A DNA stretch of 64,000 bases from Petrimonas sp. IBARAKI (GTDB lineage: Bacteria; Bacteroidota; Bacteroidia; Bacteroidales; Dysgonomonadaceae), in assembly GCA_002356435.2 (NCBI GenBank), contig AP018040.2, positions 2,418,001 to 2,482,000 of the forward strand, read 5' to 3'. Within the stretch, counting starts at the first letter, position 1. Every line of letters begins with the position of its first letter. Below are positions 9,444-17,245 of the stretch, one piece after another. The position numbers were made by a program, and so were the translations under genes. The notes under the pieces are model-generated. The model was not told where the DNA came from, ran no database searches, and was given only the letters and a program-made list of their open reading frames with translations.

Positions 9444-11423
9444 ATGCTAAATTATTATTATAAAGACTCAATCTGTTCATTCTTAACAAAGAGTGTTGAT
9501 CAGGTAATAGGTGAAATTACCATATCGAATCAATTTGATTCCAATTTAAATCAGAATCATTCATGGGTAGCTGAAATTAATTGTTTACAAAAGGCCCTTC
9601 AAGGATTGGAAGGCACTATTTTCTTTGAATTCTCTATTCCTCGAATGGGAAAAAGAGTGGATACATTGATCATCATTGAAGGCGTAATCTTTGTTGTTGA
9701 ATTCAAAGTAGGAGAGCATAAATATAACCAATCCAGTGTAGAACAGGTATGGGATTATGCACTGGATTTGAAAAACTTCCACGAGCCAAGCCATCAAGCA
9801 CTGTTAGTGCCTATTTTAGTAGCAACAGAAGCAAAGAACATATTCAGTGAGATTGTCACTACCTCTCATAACGACAATCTGATTCTTCCAATCAAAACCA
9901 ACGGGGAAAGTTTGAAAATCATTATACATGCTGTATTGGATTTTTATGATGAAATCCAAACTGTTGACCCTACCGGTTATGCTGCTGGAAGGTACTCTCC
10001 CACCCCTACAATCATTGAAGCTGCAATCTCACTCTATAAGAACCACACCGTAGATGAGATTACGAGAAGTGATGCAGATGCAACAAATCTCTCCAAAACA
10101 ACTGACACAATCTCTGAAATTATCACCCAAGCAAGGGAGAATAACAAAAAAATTATCTGTTTTGTCACCGGAGTCCCTGGTGCAGGGAAAACACTTGTGG
10201 GATTGAAAGTTGCGACTACACACTTGGATGATGAAGGTGGAGAAGCAAGTGTTTATCTTTCAGGGAATGGTCCATTGGTGGCCATTCTACAAGAAGCGTT
10301 GGCACGTGATAAGATCAAAAATGAAAAGGAGAAAGGGGTCACTTTGACCAAAGGGAAAGCCAAGTCGAGCGTCAAAACATTTATACAAAACATCCATCAT
10401 TATCGAGATAGTTATCTTGTAGATCCTACCGCACCATACGATCATGTGGCCATTTTTGACGAAGCACAAAGGGCGTGGAATAAAGAGCAAACGGTCTCCT
10501 TCATGAAACGAAAAAAGAACAAACCTGATTTTGATCACTCGGAGCCTGAATTTTTGATTTCCTGTCTGAATAGGCATGAAGATTGGGCAGTTATTGTTTG
10601 TCTCGTGGGTGGTGGTCAGGAAATCAATACGGGCGAAGCCGGAATTTCAGAATGGTTGGCAGCTATAAAGAATTGGTACCCACATTGGAGTGTCCATATA
10701 TCACCGAATTTAACTGATTCTGAATATTCAGCAACCGATGCTATTGCAGCACTAAGCAATGTAACCGAAGTGCATCTCAATCCCGATTTACATCTATCCG
10801 TCTCCATGCGTTCATTTAGAGCTGAAAACTTTTCTCTTTTTGTGAAAAATATGTTGGATATCCAAAAAGAAAAAGCAATTGAAACGTTCAATCAAGTCAA
10901 AGAGAAATACCCTATCGTGTTGACAAGAGATCTGAAAAAGGCAAAACAATGGCTGAAAGAGAAGGCTAGAGGTAGTGAAAGGTATGGCATAGTGGTTTCT
11001 TCGCAAGCGCAGCGACTTAAACCCTATGCAATTGATGTAAAATCGCCGATGAATCCGATTCACTGGTTTTTAAATGGGAAAGATGATGTGCGTTCCTCGT
11101 ACTTCTTGGAAGATGTAGCAACAGAATTTCATGTACAAGGATTGGAGTTAGACTGGGCCTGTATTGCTTGGGATGGCGATTTGAGGTATGCTAACGACGG
11201 ATGGAAAACTTATGAGTTCAGAGGAAGTAAATGGCTAAATATCAAGAAAGAAGAGAGAAAACAATATTTAATCAATGCTTACCGTGTATTACTGACCCGA
11301 GCAAGACAAGGTATGATCATCGTTGTTCCTGATGGTAATTCAGAAGACTCAACAAGAAAGCCGGAGCATTACGATGCAACGTTCAATTATTTAAAAAGTT
11401 TAGGGATTCCTGTAATTTCGTAG
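9444..11423 (+). CDS. PD-(D/E)XK nuclease fused to SF1-like DUF2075/Schlafen-type helicase
   Basis: A 659-residue protein. The N-terminal part carries a nuclease-like motif: D73 in RVDTLII, E86 and K88 in VVEFKVG, and a downstream Q101 in EQVWDYA, which fits a PD-(D/E)XK fold. The ATPase region has Walker A GVPGAGKT (243-250) and Walker B VAIFDE (335-340). Further on are a CLVGGGQEI segment, a QGLELDW segment, and the C-terminal arginine motif VLLTRARQG, as in superfamily 1 helicases and the DUF2075 family. It is probably a cytoplasmic nucleic-acid translocase with nuclease activity. Its neighbours (exonuclease-BRCT upstream, toxin-antitoxin genes downstream) suggest a defence role, which is inference. 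The domain calls rest on motifs read by eye. Confidence 0.85.
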   Translation: MLNYYYKDSICSFLTKSVDQVIGEITISNQFDSNLNQNHSWVAEINCLQKALQGLEGTIFFEFSIPRMGKRVDTLIIIEGVIFVVEFKVGEHKYNQSSVEQVWDYALDLKNFHEPSHQALLVPILVATEAKNIFSEIVTTSHNDNLILPIKTNGESLKIIIHAVLDFYDEIQTVDPTGYAAGRYSPTPTIIEAAISLYKNHTVDEITRSDADATNLSKTTDTISEIITQARENNKKIICFVTGVPGAGKTLVGLKVATTHLDDEGGEASVYLSGNGPLVAILQEALARDKIKNEKEKGVTLTKGKAKSSVKTFIQNIHHYRDSYLVDPTAPYDHVAIFDEAQRAWNKEQTVSFMKRKKNKPDFDHSEPEFLISCLNRHEDWAVIVCLVGGGQEINTGEAGISEWLAAIKNWYPHWSVHISPNLTDSEYSATDAIAALSNVTEVHLNPDLHLSVSMRSFRAENFSLFVKNMLDIQKEKAIETFNQVKEKYPIVLTRDLKKAKQWLKEKARGSERYGIVVSSQAQRLKPYAIDVKSPMNPIHWFLNGKDDVRSSYFLEDVATEFHVQGLELDWACIAWDGDLRYANDGWKTYEFRGSKWLNIKKEERKQYLINAYRVLLTRARQGMIIVVPDGNSEDSTRKPEHYDATFNYLKSLGIPVIS

Positions 11424-11599
11424 TACTCCCTGTTAAAAAATACGCATATTACAAACAGGACACAATATTACTGAATGTCATTACATCGGTAAAGTGTTAC
11501 TGAGGAATTAAGATTACTTCAGCTTATATTACGCTGTCTTATCCCAGATATCCATTTAGTTTTCAATAAGCATACTACGCAAAAATACAAAAAAACACA

Positions 11600-11887
11600 G
11601 ACAACGATAAATATTATGTGCGGGTTGATCATACCCATGAGCGCCAAGATAAAAACTGTCTACTCTCTGCCGGACTCGGTACTGATCAACGAAACCACGA
11701 CCGATGAACACGGTGAATTTGCATTCACAAATCTCCAAAGCGTAAACAAAATGCTGAAGTTCTCCGTCGACGGGTACAAAGAAATCTCGTTTCGCGCTTT
11801 GCCGGAACAGAATGTCAAGCTCCGGGGAGAGGCCAAGAAACCTGAAGAGCTGGCCGTAAAGTAAAAGCAGTTGACTTTTATGAAAAA
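11600..11887 (+). pseudogene. Repeat copy A: internally deleted copy of the small CarboxypepD_reg-like gene
   Basis: This stretch is nearly identical to the intact gene at 16490-16816 but lacks its first codons and the signal-peptide start; homology begins near GCGGGTTGATCAT (about 11619). It also lacks 48 internal bases (16 codons, in frame). What remains could be read from 11616 to 11864 as 82 residues, ending in the same PEELAVK tail. It shares the 58-base core (11774-11831) with three other copies. Its downstream flank (AAAGCAGTTGACTTTTAT) resembles that of copy C. Probably non-functional. Confidence 0.8.
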
Positions 11888-12019
11888 AAATGAACGATTT
11901 TTTAGGTTCTTCGTCACTTTTGGTGGTCATCCCCCATCAGGAAAGTACTACTTTCTTTCTAGGTAACTCAAAACTCGCCCTTCCATTACCGGTTACCTGC
12001 AAAGTGACTATAAGCAAAG

Positions 12020-12667
12020 TTATACTCGTATCTCCACAAAATCCAATTTTATCAACTCCCACTCTTTACCTTTTAAGCAGATGGGATCAATATCCTCATC
12101 GGCAGAAGTAAAGTCTGTAAAATTAGCAAAAATTTGATCCCGATCATGAGTATATTCATGTCGTTGTTTATGTAGTTCTAACATTTGAGGGAAGGAGTAA
12201 GTATTCAAAAGTTCGTGTAAGTCCCAAAAATCTTTTTTCCTTCCACCACGAGAAACAACATCGACTTTCATTGCAACAACATCATCAAGACTAGCAATTC
12301 GAATATTATCTATCACATCACATGGATTAAAAATTTCATCATGGTAATATAAATCAACTTTTATATTTTCATCTATTGATTCTCCAACATAGTATGAACG
12401 ACCAAAACCGATAATATTTGATGTGTCTGTACAGTAATAATATTTGTAGTTATCTCGAAAAAACTTTTCATAAACAGAGAAATCCAAACTACCATAAAAA
12501 GCATTGGTAAACAAATCGATATCAACCGAAATTCTATGCCCTAAACGTAAACTAAGTGAAGTTCCACCAACCAAATAAAAAGGCTCAAATATAGGGTTAG
12601 CCATAATCTCTTTGAGAATCTTTCTCATCAAGGGAGTAACCGTTTCATAATGTAGTTTGATAGCCAT
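12020..12667 (-). CDS. AbiEii/AbiGii-type nucleotidyltransferase (candidate toxin)
   Basis: A 215-residue protein with the AbiEii-family nucleotidyltransferase signature. The GG-T-S motif lies in GGTSLSLRLGHR (34-45), followed by the metal-binding Asp pair in SVDIDLF (47-53); a later KVDVVSRGGRKKDFWDLHEL segment is also typical. AbiEii toxins transfer nucleotides to RNA targets and serve in type IV-like toxin-antitoxin or abortive-infection modules. The gene follows a HigA-like antitoxin gene by 3 bases on the same strand, so the two form one operon. The pairing with an XRE/HigA protein rather than an AbiEi antitoxin is notable. The target is unknown. Confidence 0.85.
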   Translation of the reverse strand: MAIKLHYETVTPLMRKILKEIMANPIFEPFYLVGGTSLSLRLGHRISVDIDLFTNAFYGSLDFSVYEKFFRDNYKYYYCTDTSNIIGFGRSYYVGESIDENIKVDLYYHDEIFNPCDVIDNIRIASLDDVVAMKVDVVSRGGRKKDFWDLHELLNTYSFPQMLELHKQRHEYTHDRDQIFANFTDFTSADEDIDPICLKGKEWELIKLDFVEIRV

Positions 12668-12670
12668 TGT

Positions 12671-13105
12671 CTAATTTGATAGATTATAATATCGGGTAAT
12701 TTCTTCTATTTCGTCTTTGCTTCCTCTTTCAAAAACACGTTTGATAACTGCATTTTTATATTTAGCCCAATTAATTTTATTGAAATCAGTATCCCAAAAT
12801 AAAGATTTGCGAATGTGGGGAGCTTCTGTATAAATACTAGCTAAATCTTTTTCCTTGTATTGCTTAATATCATAGTGAGTTTGAAGAATAGCGAAAAAGC
12901 CTTCTTCATACCCTAATATCTGATCTATTTTTAAGGCTTGCTTAGTAGTCAAACTACGCCTACCTGCGATAATGGCATTAATAGTTTGAAATGGAATACC
13001 TGTCTCATCAGCTAACGCACGTTGGGTGAGGTGCTTCTTTTTCAATTCCCTTTCAATAAATTTCCCAGGATGAATACCTTTTATTATGTCGATAAGATTA
13101 TTCAT
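12671..13105 (-). CDS. HigA-like XRE-family antitoxin/repressor
   Basis: A 144-residue protein. It has a HigA-type helix-turn-helix near residues 12-60 (HPGKFIERELKKK, LTQRALADETGI, INAIIAGRRSLT), then a C-terminal extension of about 75 residues. HigA proteins bind their own promoter and neutralise a partner toxin. The AbiEii-like gene starts 3 bases after its stop. The upstream region has a -7-like element and a perfect 7-base inverted repeat, consistent with autorepression. Cytoplasmic. The antitoxin function is inferred from fold and context. Confidence 0.82.
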   Translation of the reverse strand: MNNLIDIIKGIHPGKFIERELKKKHLTQRALADETGIPFQTINAIIAGRRSLTTKQALKIDQILGYEEGFFAILQTHYDIKQYKEKDLASIYTEAPHIRKSLFWDTDFNKINWAKYKNAVIKRVFERGSKDEIEEITRYYNLSN

Positions 13106-13120
13106 AAATAATTCTTTCTA

Positions 13121-13142
13121 CAAAAATAAACAATTTTGTTTA
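13121..13142 (-). promoter_or_regulatory. Promoter -7 element and overlapping operator palindrome of the toxin-antitoxin pair
   Basis: On the minus strand, TATTTTTG (13121-13128) matches the Bacteroidetes -7 consensus TAnnTTTG and lies just upstream of the antitoxin start at 13105. A perfect inverted repeat, TAAACAA-TT-TTGTTTA (13127-13142), overlaps its upstream edge. A repressor bound there would block the promoter, as expected for autoregulation by the HigA-like protein. No good -33 TTTG is visible. Confidence 0.5.
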
Positions 13143-13258
13143 CATTTGGTTTGTTATATCAAAATAATTCCTACCCTTGTAACCTTCTCTTTTTGTAGGA
13201 CAGTCCCAAGTTAGACAAAACAATTTGCGTAAAAGGCCGGTGGAAATGTACCTGACAA

Positions 13259-13498
13259 CCGCTTAGTTTCCAGTGAAAAGAAAAAAGCGGGTTGATCATC
13301 CTCATGAGCGCCAAGATAAAAAACTGTCTACTCCCTGCCGGACTCGGTACTGATCAACAAAACCACGACCGATGAGCACGGTGAGTTTACATTCACAAAT
13401 CTCCAGAGCGTAAACAAAATGCTGAAATTCTCCGTCGACGGGTATAAAGAAATCTCGTTTCGCGCTTTGCCGGAACAGAATGTCAAACTCCGGGGAGA
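13259..13498 (+). pseudogene. Repeat copy B: decayed copy of the small CarboxypepD_reg-like gene
   Basis: This copy begins with the flank CCGCTTAGTTTCCAGTG, shared with copy C, then jumps at an A-run straight into GCGGGTTGATCAT, so the first coding part is missing. An extra base in an A-run (AAGATAAAAAACTG) shifts the frame. The 58-base core lies at 13441-13498, and the copy stops abruptly at CTCCGGGGAGA. Twelve bases later the stop codon of the minus-strand ATPase gene begins. It is non-coding. Confidence 0.8.
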
Positions 13499-13509
13499 TC
13501 AGATTATAT

Positions 13510-14670
13510 TTATACGACTTTTTTCAAAAAATCACTCAACCCGCAAACTTCCACATCATTTTTAAATGGATAAGATGCTGATACGGGAGAAACAATATAT
13601 GTTTTATCCGGTTTTGTGGTTTCTATAGCTCTCCAAAAGCCTTTGGTCACCTGTGGTGCCGATGAGGCTTTACATTCTACCGCTATCGTTCGGGAACCCC
13701 TCTCAATAAGCAAGTCTAACTCATCCCCTGTAGCACTGCGATAAAAAGAAAACTTACAATCTCTCAATGAAGAAATGATGTTTTCAATTACAAATCCTTC
13801 CCAAGATGATCCGAAAACAGGGTTGCCCATTAGTGAATTGAAATCATCCACTTGTAGCAGCCTATGTAATAACCCACTATCTCTCACAAAAATTTTTGGG
13901 GATTTAACCAGACGTTTCTTGATATTCTTTTCAAATGGCGGTAGCGAACGGATAATAAAGGTCTGTTCCATCAGGTCGATATACCGGCGAATAGTTTGAT
14001 AGGTTACACCTAGCGATTCTCCCAATTTGGACGAATTAAAAAGTTGCCCTTGATTGTGCGCACACATAGTCAGCAGACGACGAAGTTGCAATGCGGGAAT
14101 TTGAAATCCGAGCTGTGGAATATCCCGTTCTACATATGTTCTAAGGAAATTTTCTCTCCAAAGTACACTTCCTTGTTCAGATGATGCGAGATAGCTATCA
14201 GGATATCCTCCACGAAGCCAGAACTTATTCAATTCAAAATCTATGTTTTGCTCAACTTCTTCAATTGTAAAGGGTGTGAGTTCAATAAGCCCGACTCTTC
14301 CGGCTAGCGATTCTGACGTTTTCTGTATAAGGTCCTGCGAAGCAGATCCAAGCAAAATGAACCGTCCTGGACGACGGTGACGGTCTATTTCACTTCGTAA
14401 GACAGAAAAAAGTTCCGGTACTAACTGAATCTCGTCCAAACAAATTGTTACATCCTGATTAGCCTGGAAGAATAACATAGGCTCTCTCAACTTGTTCAAG
14501 TCATCCAGGTTCTGAAGGTCCAAATATAGATAGGCATTCGAATTTTGATAGAGCATCTTCGCCAAGGTGGACTTTCCGCATTGCCTTGGGCCTAAAATGA
14601 CAACCGCAGGAAATACGCTTAGATTCTCTTTTACAAATGTTTCTATTTTTCTGTCAATCAGATTTTGCAT
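13510..14670 (-). CDS. AAA (AAA_14) ATPase with C-terminal DUF4143 domain
   Basis: A 386-residue protein if started at the ATG at 14668-14670; an in-frame ATG at 14727 would add 19 unlikely residues. It has Walker A GPRQCGKST (27-35), Walker B ICLDEIQL, and a sensor-like ILLGSASQ segment. The C-terminal DUF4143 domain contains a nuclease-like strand (ATGDELDLLIERG, then IAVECKAS) that resembles a PD-(D/E)XK core. These ATPases are common in gut Bacteroidetes and archaea, often in multiple copies; their biological role is not established. It lies between repeat copies B and C. A relic of a second copy of its 3' region lies at 16379-16419. Confidence 0.88.
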   Translation of the reverse strand: MQNLIDRKIETFVKENLSVFPAVVILGPRQCGKSTLAKMLYQNSNAYLYLDLQNLDDLNKLREPMLFFQANQDVTICLDEIQLVPELFSVLRSEIDRHRRPGRFILLGSASQDLIQKTSESLAGRVGLIELTPFTIEEVEQNIDFELNKFWLRGGYPDSYLASSEQGSVLWRENFLRTYVERDIPQLGFQIPALQLRRLLTMCAHNQGQLFNSSKLGESLGVTYQTIRRYIDLMEQTFIIRSLPPFEKNIKKRLVKSPKIFVRDSGLLHRLLQVDDFNSLMGNPVFGSSWEGFVIENIISSLRDCKFSFYRSATGDELDLLIERGSRTIAVECKASSAPQVTKGFWRAIETTKPDKTYIVSPVSASYPFKNDVEVCGLSDFLKKVV

Positions 14671-14736
14671 ATCATAAATACAATTTCTATTTTGCACAAA
14701 TGTAGTGAAAGTATTTAAAACTACCAAAAGAGACAG

Positions 14737-14960
14737 CCGCTTAGTTCCCAGGGAAAGGGAAAAAAGAAAACTATTGTAACCGGATAAAGAGAATTGAAGT
14801 CTTATGATTGTAACAAATAAAAATCAAGCAAGATGGTACAAAGAAATCTCGTTTCGCGCTTTGCCGGAACAGAATGTCAAGCTCCGGGGAGAAGCCAAGG
14901 AACCTGAAGAGCTGGCCGTAAAGTAAAAGCAGTTGGCTTTTATAAAAAAGTAGAATGTCG
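14737..14960 (+). pseudogene. Repeat copy C: promoter and tail of the small gene fused by a deletion
   Basis: The upstream flank (through ATGATTGTAACAAATAAAAA to the start codon region) matches the intact gene at 16490, but after GGTACAAA the sequence jumps to the gene's last third. The 8-base sequence GGTACAAA occurs in the intact gene both at the start codon (16492-16499) and inside it (16725-16732). Copy C is therefore the product expected from a 233-base deletion between these direct repeats. The 58-base core lies at 14835-14892, and the PEELAVK tail is kept. It is non-functional. Confidence 0.85.
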
Positions 14961-15006
14961 AGGACAGTCTGGCACGGATATCATTCAAGCCGACTCATGA
15001 AATGAA

Positions 15007-16227
15007 TTATTCGGTCCTTCCAGTATATGCATCAACGCCAGATTTGCTTAATGGTTGAGCGAAGAACTTCTCGGCAGCTTTACTGATTTCGGCAAGCCAT
15101 GGCTGTCCTCCTCCGGCGGATTGGACCACCCAGAGCTTAAGCTCTTTCTTGTGCCAATTGACGGAACAGTTAGTGCCCCAGGCACCACCATGACCAAACC
15201 AAGCGTCTTCGCTGTCCTGTTCTGGTGCTGACAAGCCGAGGGAATAGCCGCCCAGACCCTTGGGACGGGTGGAAAGAGCGAGAAGATTCTTCACGGTTTC
15301 TTCTTTCAAGATGCGCACGCCATTCTCTCCCAAGCCAAGATTCATCAGCATCTTATAGAACTTCAGCTGGTCATCGGCGGTAGTCCAGAGACCCGCACCG
15401 GCAGAAGCAAATACATGGGAGTCATTATAAGGCCGTTGCTGCCATGGCATTTCTTCACGCCACTCAGCTGGAGCGTTCTCTTTGTTCTCATAGAGTTCTA
15501 TCTTGTTCTTAAGCTGTTTGTCGGTAGGCCAGAACCATGTGGACTTCATTCCCAAGGGATCAAGCACCTCCTGCTTGAGATATACCTCCCACTTCATCCC
15601 TGTGACGACCTCAACCACAGCTGCACCAATGTCAATTCCCGTATTGGAATAGAGCTCGCGGGTACCGGGCTCGAACATGATGGGCGATGCGGCAGCGATG
15701 GAGGCTGTCTGGCGAAGAGGAGCTCCTCCGGACCATCCGCCACCCCTGACGTCGGAGCGCTTGGCACTAATTTCGAAGGGGAAGCCTCCAGTATGGTTGA
15801 GCACCATACGGATGGTAAGGACGTTTTTGGCCTTACGAAGGGTCTTGACACTGTCATTTGCAGCATCCAACACCCATAATTCCACAAACTCCGGAAGATA
15901 CTTTGAAACAGGATCGTCGAGTGAAATACGGCCCTCTTCCACCAGCTTGGCGATTGTCACTCCGCAGAAGCCTTTTGTCTGTGAACATTGCATGAATACA
16001 TTGTCCATCTTTATTGGGCGCTTTTTTGATACGTCGGCATAGCCTATGCAGCAGGTTTCCTGCACGCCGTCCTTGTAGAATACACTAATGGCACCGGCCA
16101 ACTGACCACTGTCCACGTAGGGTTGCAGCACTGTTTTTGCATAACTTGTCTTGGAGTCTTTCGGTTCATTCTTGACTGTAGCTGATAAACAGAACACAGC
16201 AATCAGCAAAAAAATCGTTTTCTTCAT
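15007..16227 (-). CDS. Secreted serine hydrolase of the class C beta-lactamase/penicillin-binding family
   Basis: A 406-residue protein with an N-terminal signal peptide (about 1-18). It has the active-site SxxK as S82-QT-K85 in QCSQTKGF, the YxN motif as YSN in ELYSNTG, and an HGG triad in FGHGGAWG replacing the KTG of true beta-lactamases. This pattern fits EstB-like esterases or peptidase S12 family proteins as well as beta-lactamases, so resistance should not be assumed. Predicted periplasmic. It stands alone between repeat copies C and D on the opposite strand, like an independent cargo gene. Confidence 0.88.
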   Translation of the reverse strand: MKKTIFLLIAVFCLSATVKNEPKDSKTSYAKTVLQPYVDSGQLAGAISVFYKDGVQETCCIGYADVSKKRPIKMDNVFMQCSQTKGFCGVTIAKLVEEGRISLDDPVSKYLPEFVELWVLDAANDSVKTLRKAKNVLTIRMVLNHTGGFPFEISAKRSDVRGGGWSGGAPLRQTASIAAASPIMFEPGTRELYSNTGIDIGAAVVEVVTGMKWEVYLKQEVLDPLGMKSTWFWPTDKQLKNKIELYENKENAPAEWREEMPWQQRPYNDSHVFASAGAGLWTTADDQLKFYKMLMNLGLGENGVRILKEETVKNLLALSTRPKGLGGYSLGLSAPEQDSEDAWFGHGGAWGTNCSVNWHKKELKLWVVQSAGGGQPWLAEISKAAEKFFAQPLSKSGVDAYTGRTE

Positions 16228-16378
16228 GTTTTTATGATGATAATTGGTTTATTGTGCAGAAGTAATCAATTAAAAGCAAACGCTCATGTTATTTTATAGT
16301 ATATAATCATTGTTTTGCAAAGATACTGTTTTTCCTAAAACTATTTGCTTCTGCCCATTTTTTTTGATGTAATCAGGG

Positions 16379-16419
16379 ATGGATAAGATGCTGATGGAGC
16401 ACTGCGATAAAAAGAAAAA
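16379..16419 (+). pseudogene. Relic of a second AAA/DUF4143 ATPase gene
   Basis: Two short pieces match the ATPase gene in the same order and orientation. ATGGATAAGATGCTGAT (16379-16395) equals 13566-13582, and AGCACTGCGATAAAAAGAAAA (starting at 16398) equals the sequence starting at 13732. In the ATPase gene they are about 150 bases apart; here they are nearly adjacent, just upstream of the intact small gene. This is the footprint of a deleted ATPase copy. Confidence 0.7.
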
Positions 16420-16489
16420 AAGGAAAACTATTGTAACCATATAAAGAGAATTGAAGTCTTATGATTGTAACAAATAAAAATCAAGCAAG

Positions 16490-16816
16490 ATGGTACAAAA
16501 AATTCTCTTTTCTATTCTTCTAAGCGGGTTGATCATACCCATGAGCGCCAAGATAAAAGGTACTGTTTCCGATAGTAACAACAATCCCATTCAGTACGCC
16601 AAAGTGGCTGTCTACTCCCTGCCGGACTCGGTACTGATCAACGAAACCTCGACCGATGAGCACGGTGAGTTTGCATTCACAAATCTCCAGAGCGTAAACA
16701 AAATGCTGAAGTTCTCCGTCGACGGGTACAAAGAAATCTCGTTTCGCGCTTTGCCGGAACAGAATGTCAAGCTCCGGGGAGAGGCCAAGGAACCTGAAGA
16801 GCTGGCTGTGAAGTAA
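16490..16816 (+). CDS. Repeat copy D: small secreted CarboxypepD_reg-like protein, intact
   Basis: A 108-residue protein with a signal peptide (about 1-20, ILFSILLSGLIIPMSA) and one carboxypeptidase-regulatory-like beta-sandwich (GTVSDSNNNPIQYAKVAVYS, then TDEHGEFAFTNL). That domain is normally the N-terminal module of much larger Bacteroidetes outer-membrane beta-barrel or TonB-dependent proteins. Here the frame stops right after the domain, so this is probably an N-terminal fragment of such a protein, or a free-standing domain. It is the only uninterrupted one of four copies. A strong terminator follows at 16843. Confidence 0.65.
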   Translation: MVQKILFSILLSGLIIPMSAKIKGTVSDSNNNPIQYAKVAVYSLPDSVLINETSTDEHGEFAFTNLQSVNKMLKFSVDGYKEISFRALPEQNVKLRGEAKEPEELAVK

Positions 16817-16842
16817 AATCGGCTACTCTTCCCTCCCACTCT

Positions 16843-16880
16843 ATTCCTCAAACTTTATGTTTTACAAAAGTTTGAGGAAT
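16843..16880 (+). terminator. Intrinsic terminator-like hairpin after repeat copy D
   Basis: A perfect 13-base stem (ATTCCTCAAACTT and its complement) with a 12-base loop, followed by TTCTTTATCTT. It lies 27 bases after the stop codon of the small gene. Confidence 0.7.
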
Positions 16881-17245
16881 TTCTTTATCTTGTCGGGGCT
16901 TGGGGAAGACAGATTTTTTAATTTGCAATAAAAGGAGCTTTTCTGACAAATGTTTCATTTCACATGACATTACTCAACAAGCAAATTACTTTTATTCAAA
17001 CATTTATTTATAAAATCTTTTTATATCGAAAGATATTTATTAGCTTGCAAAATTGCATTATCAAGATTTGGGAAACGGAGCGTGGGGATAATCTCAAGAA
17101 TTGCGTACAAGTTACTGTAGATAAGCTAAACCAAGAAGATCACCATGGAAAATTAATGTAGCGGGAAATGATTAAATAGTCATTGTATCAGCATTTGTTA
17201 AATTAGAGATAAAATGACGTTAAAGTAAACCTGTAGGTTGATATT
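16881..17245. other. AT-rich intergenic region upstream of the TAC-like operon
   Basis: About 365 bases without a supported gene. A 65-codon frame at 16964-17161 has no family features and looks like chance in AT-rich DNA. The 3' end probably holds the promoter of the toxin-antitoxin-chaperone-like operon, but no clear -33/-7 pair is visible. Confidence 0.5.
17228..17239. promoter_or_regulatory. Possible antitoxin operator
   Basis: A short inverted repeat, AACCT-GT-AGGTT, ends 6 bases before the start codon of the candidate toxin. It could be bound by the HTH antitoxin of the operon. With five-base arms it could also be chance. Confidence 0.3.

Noticed and set aside
15007-16227. Calling this gene a beta-lactamase resistance determinant
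   Set aside because: It has SxxK and YxN but HGG instead of KTG, so an esterase or peptidase role is equally possible.
16964-17161. 65-codon plus-strand frame
   Set aside because: AT-rich, no domain, no partner and composition like neighbouring non-coding DNA.
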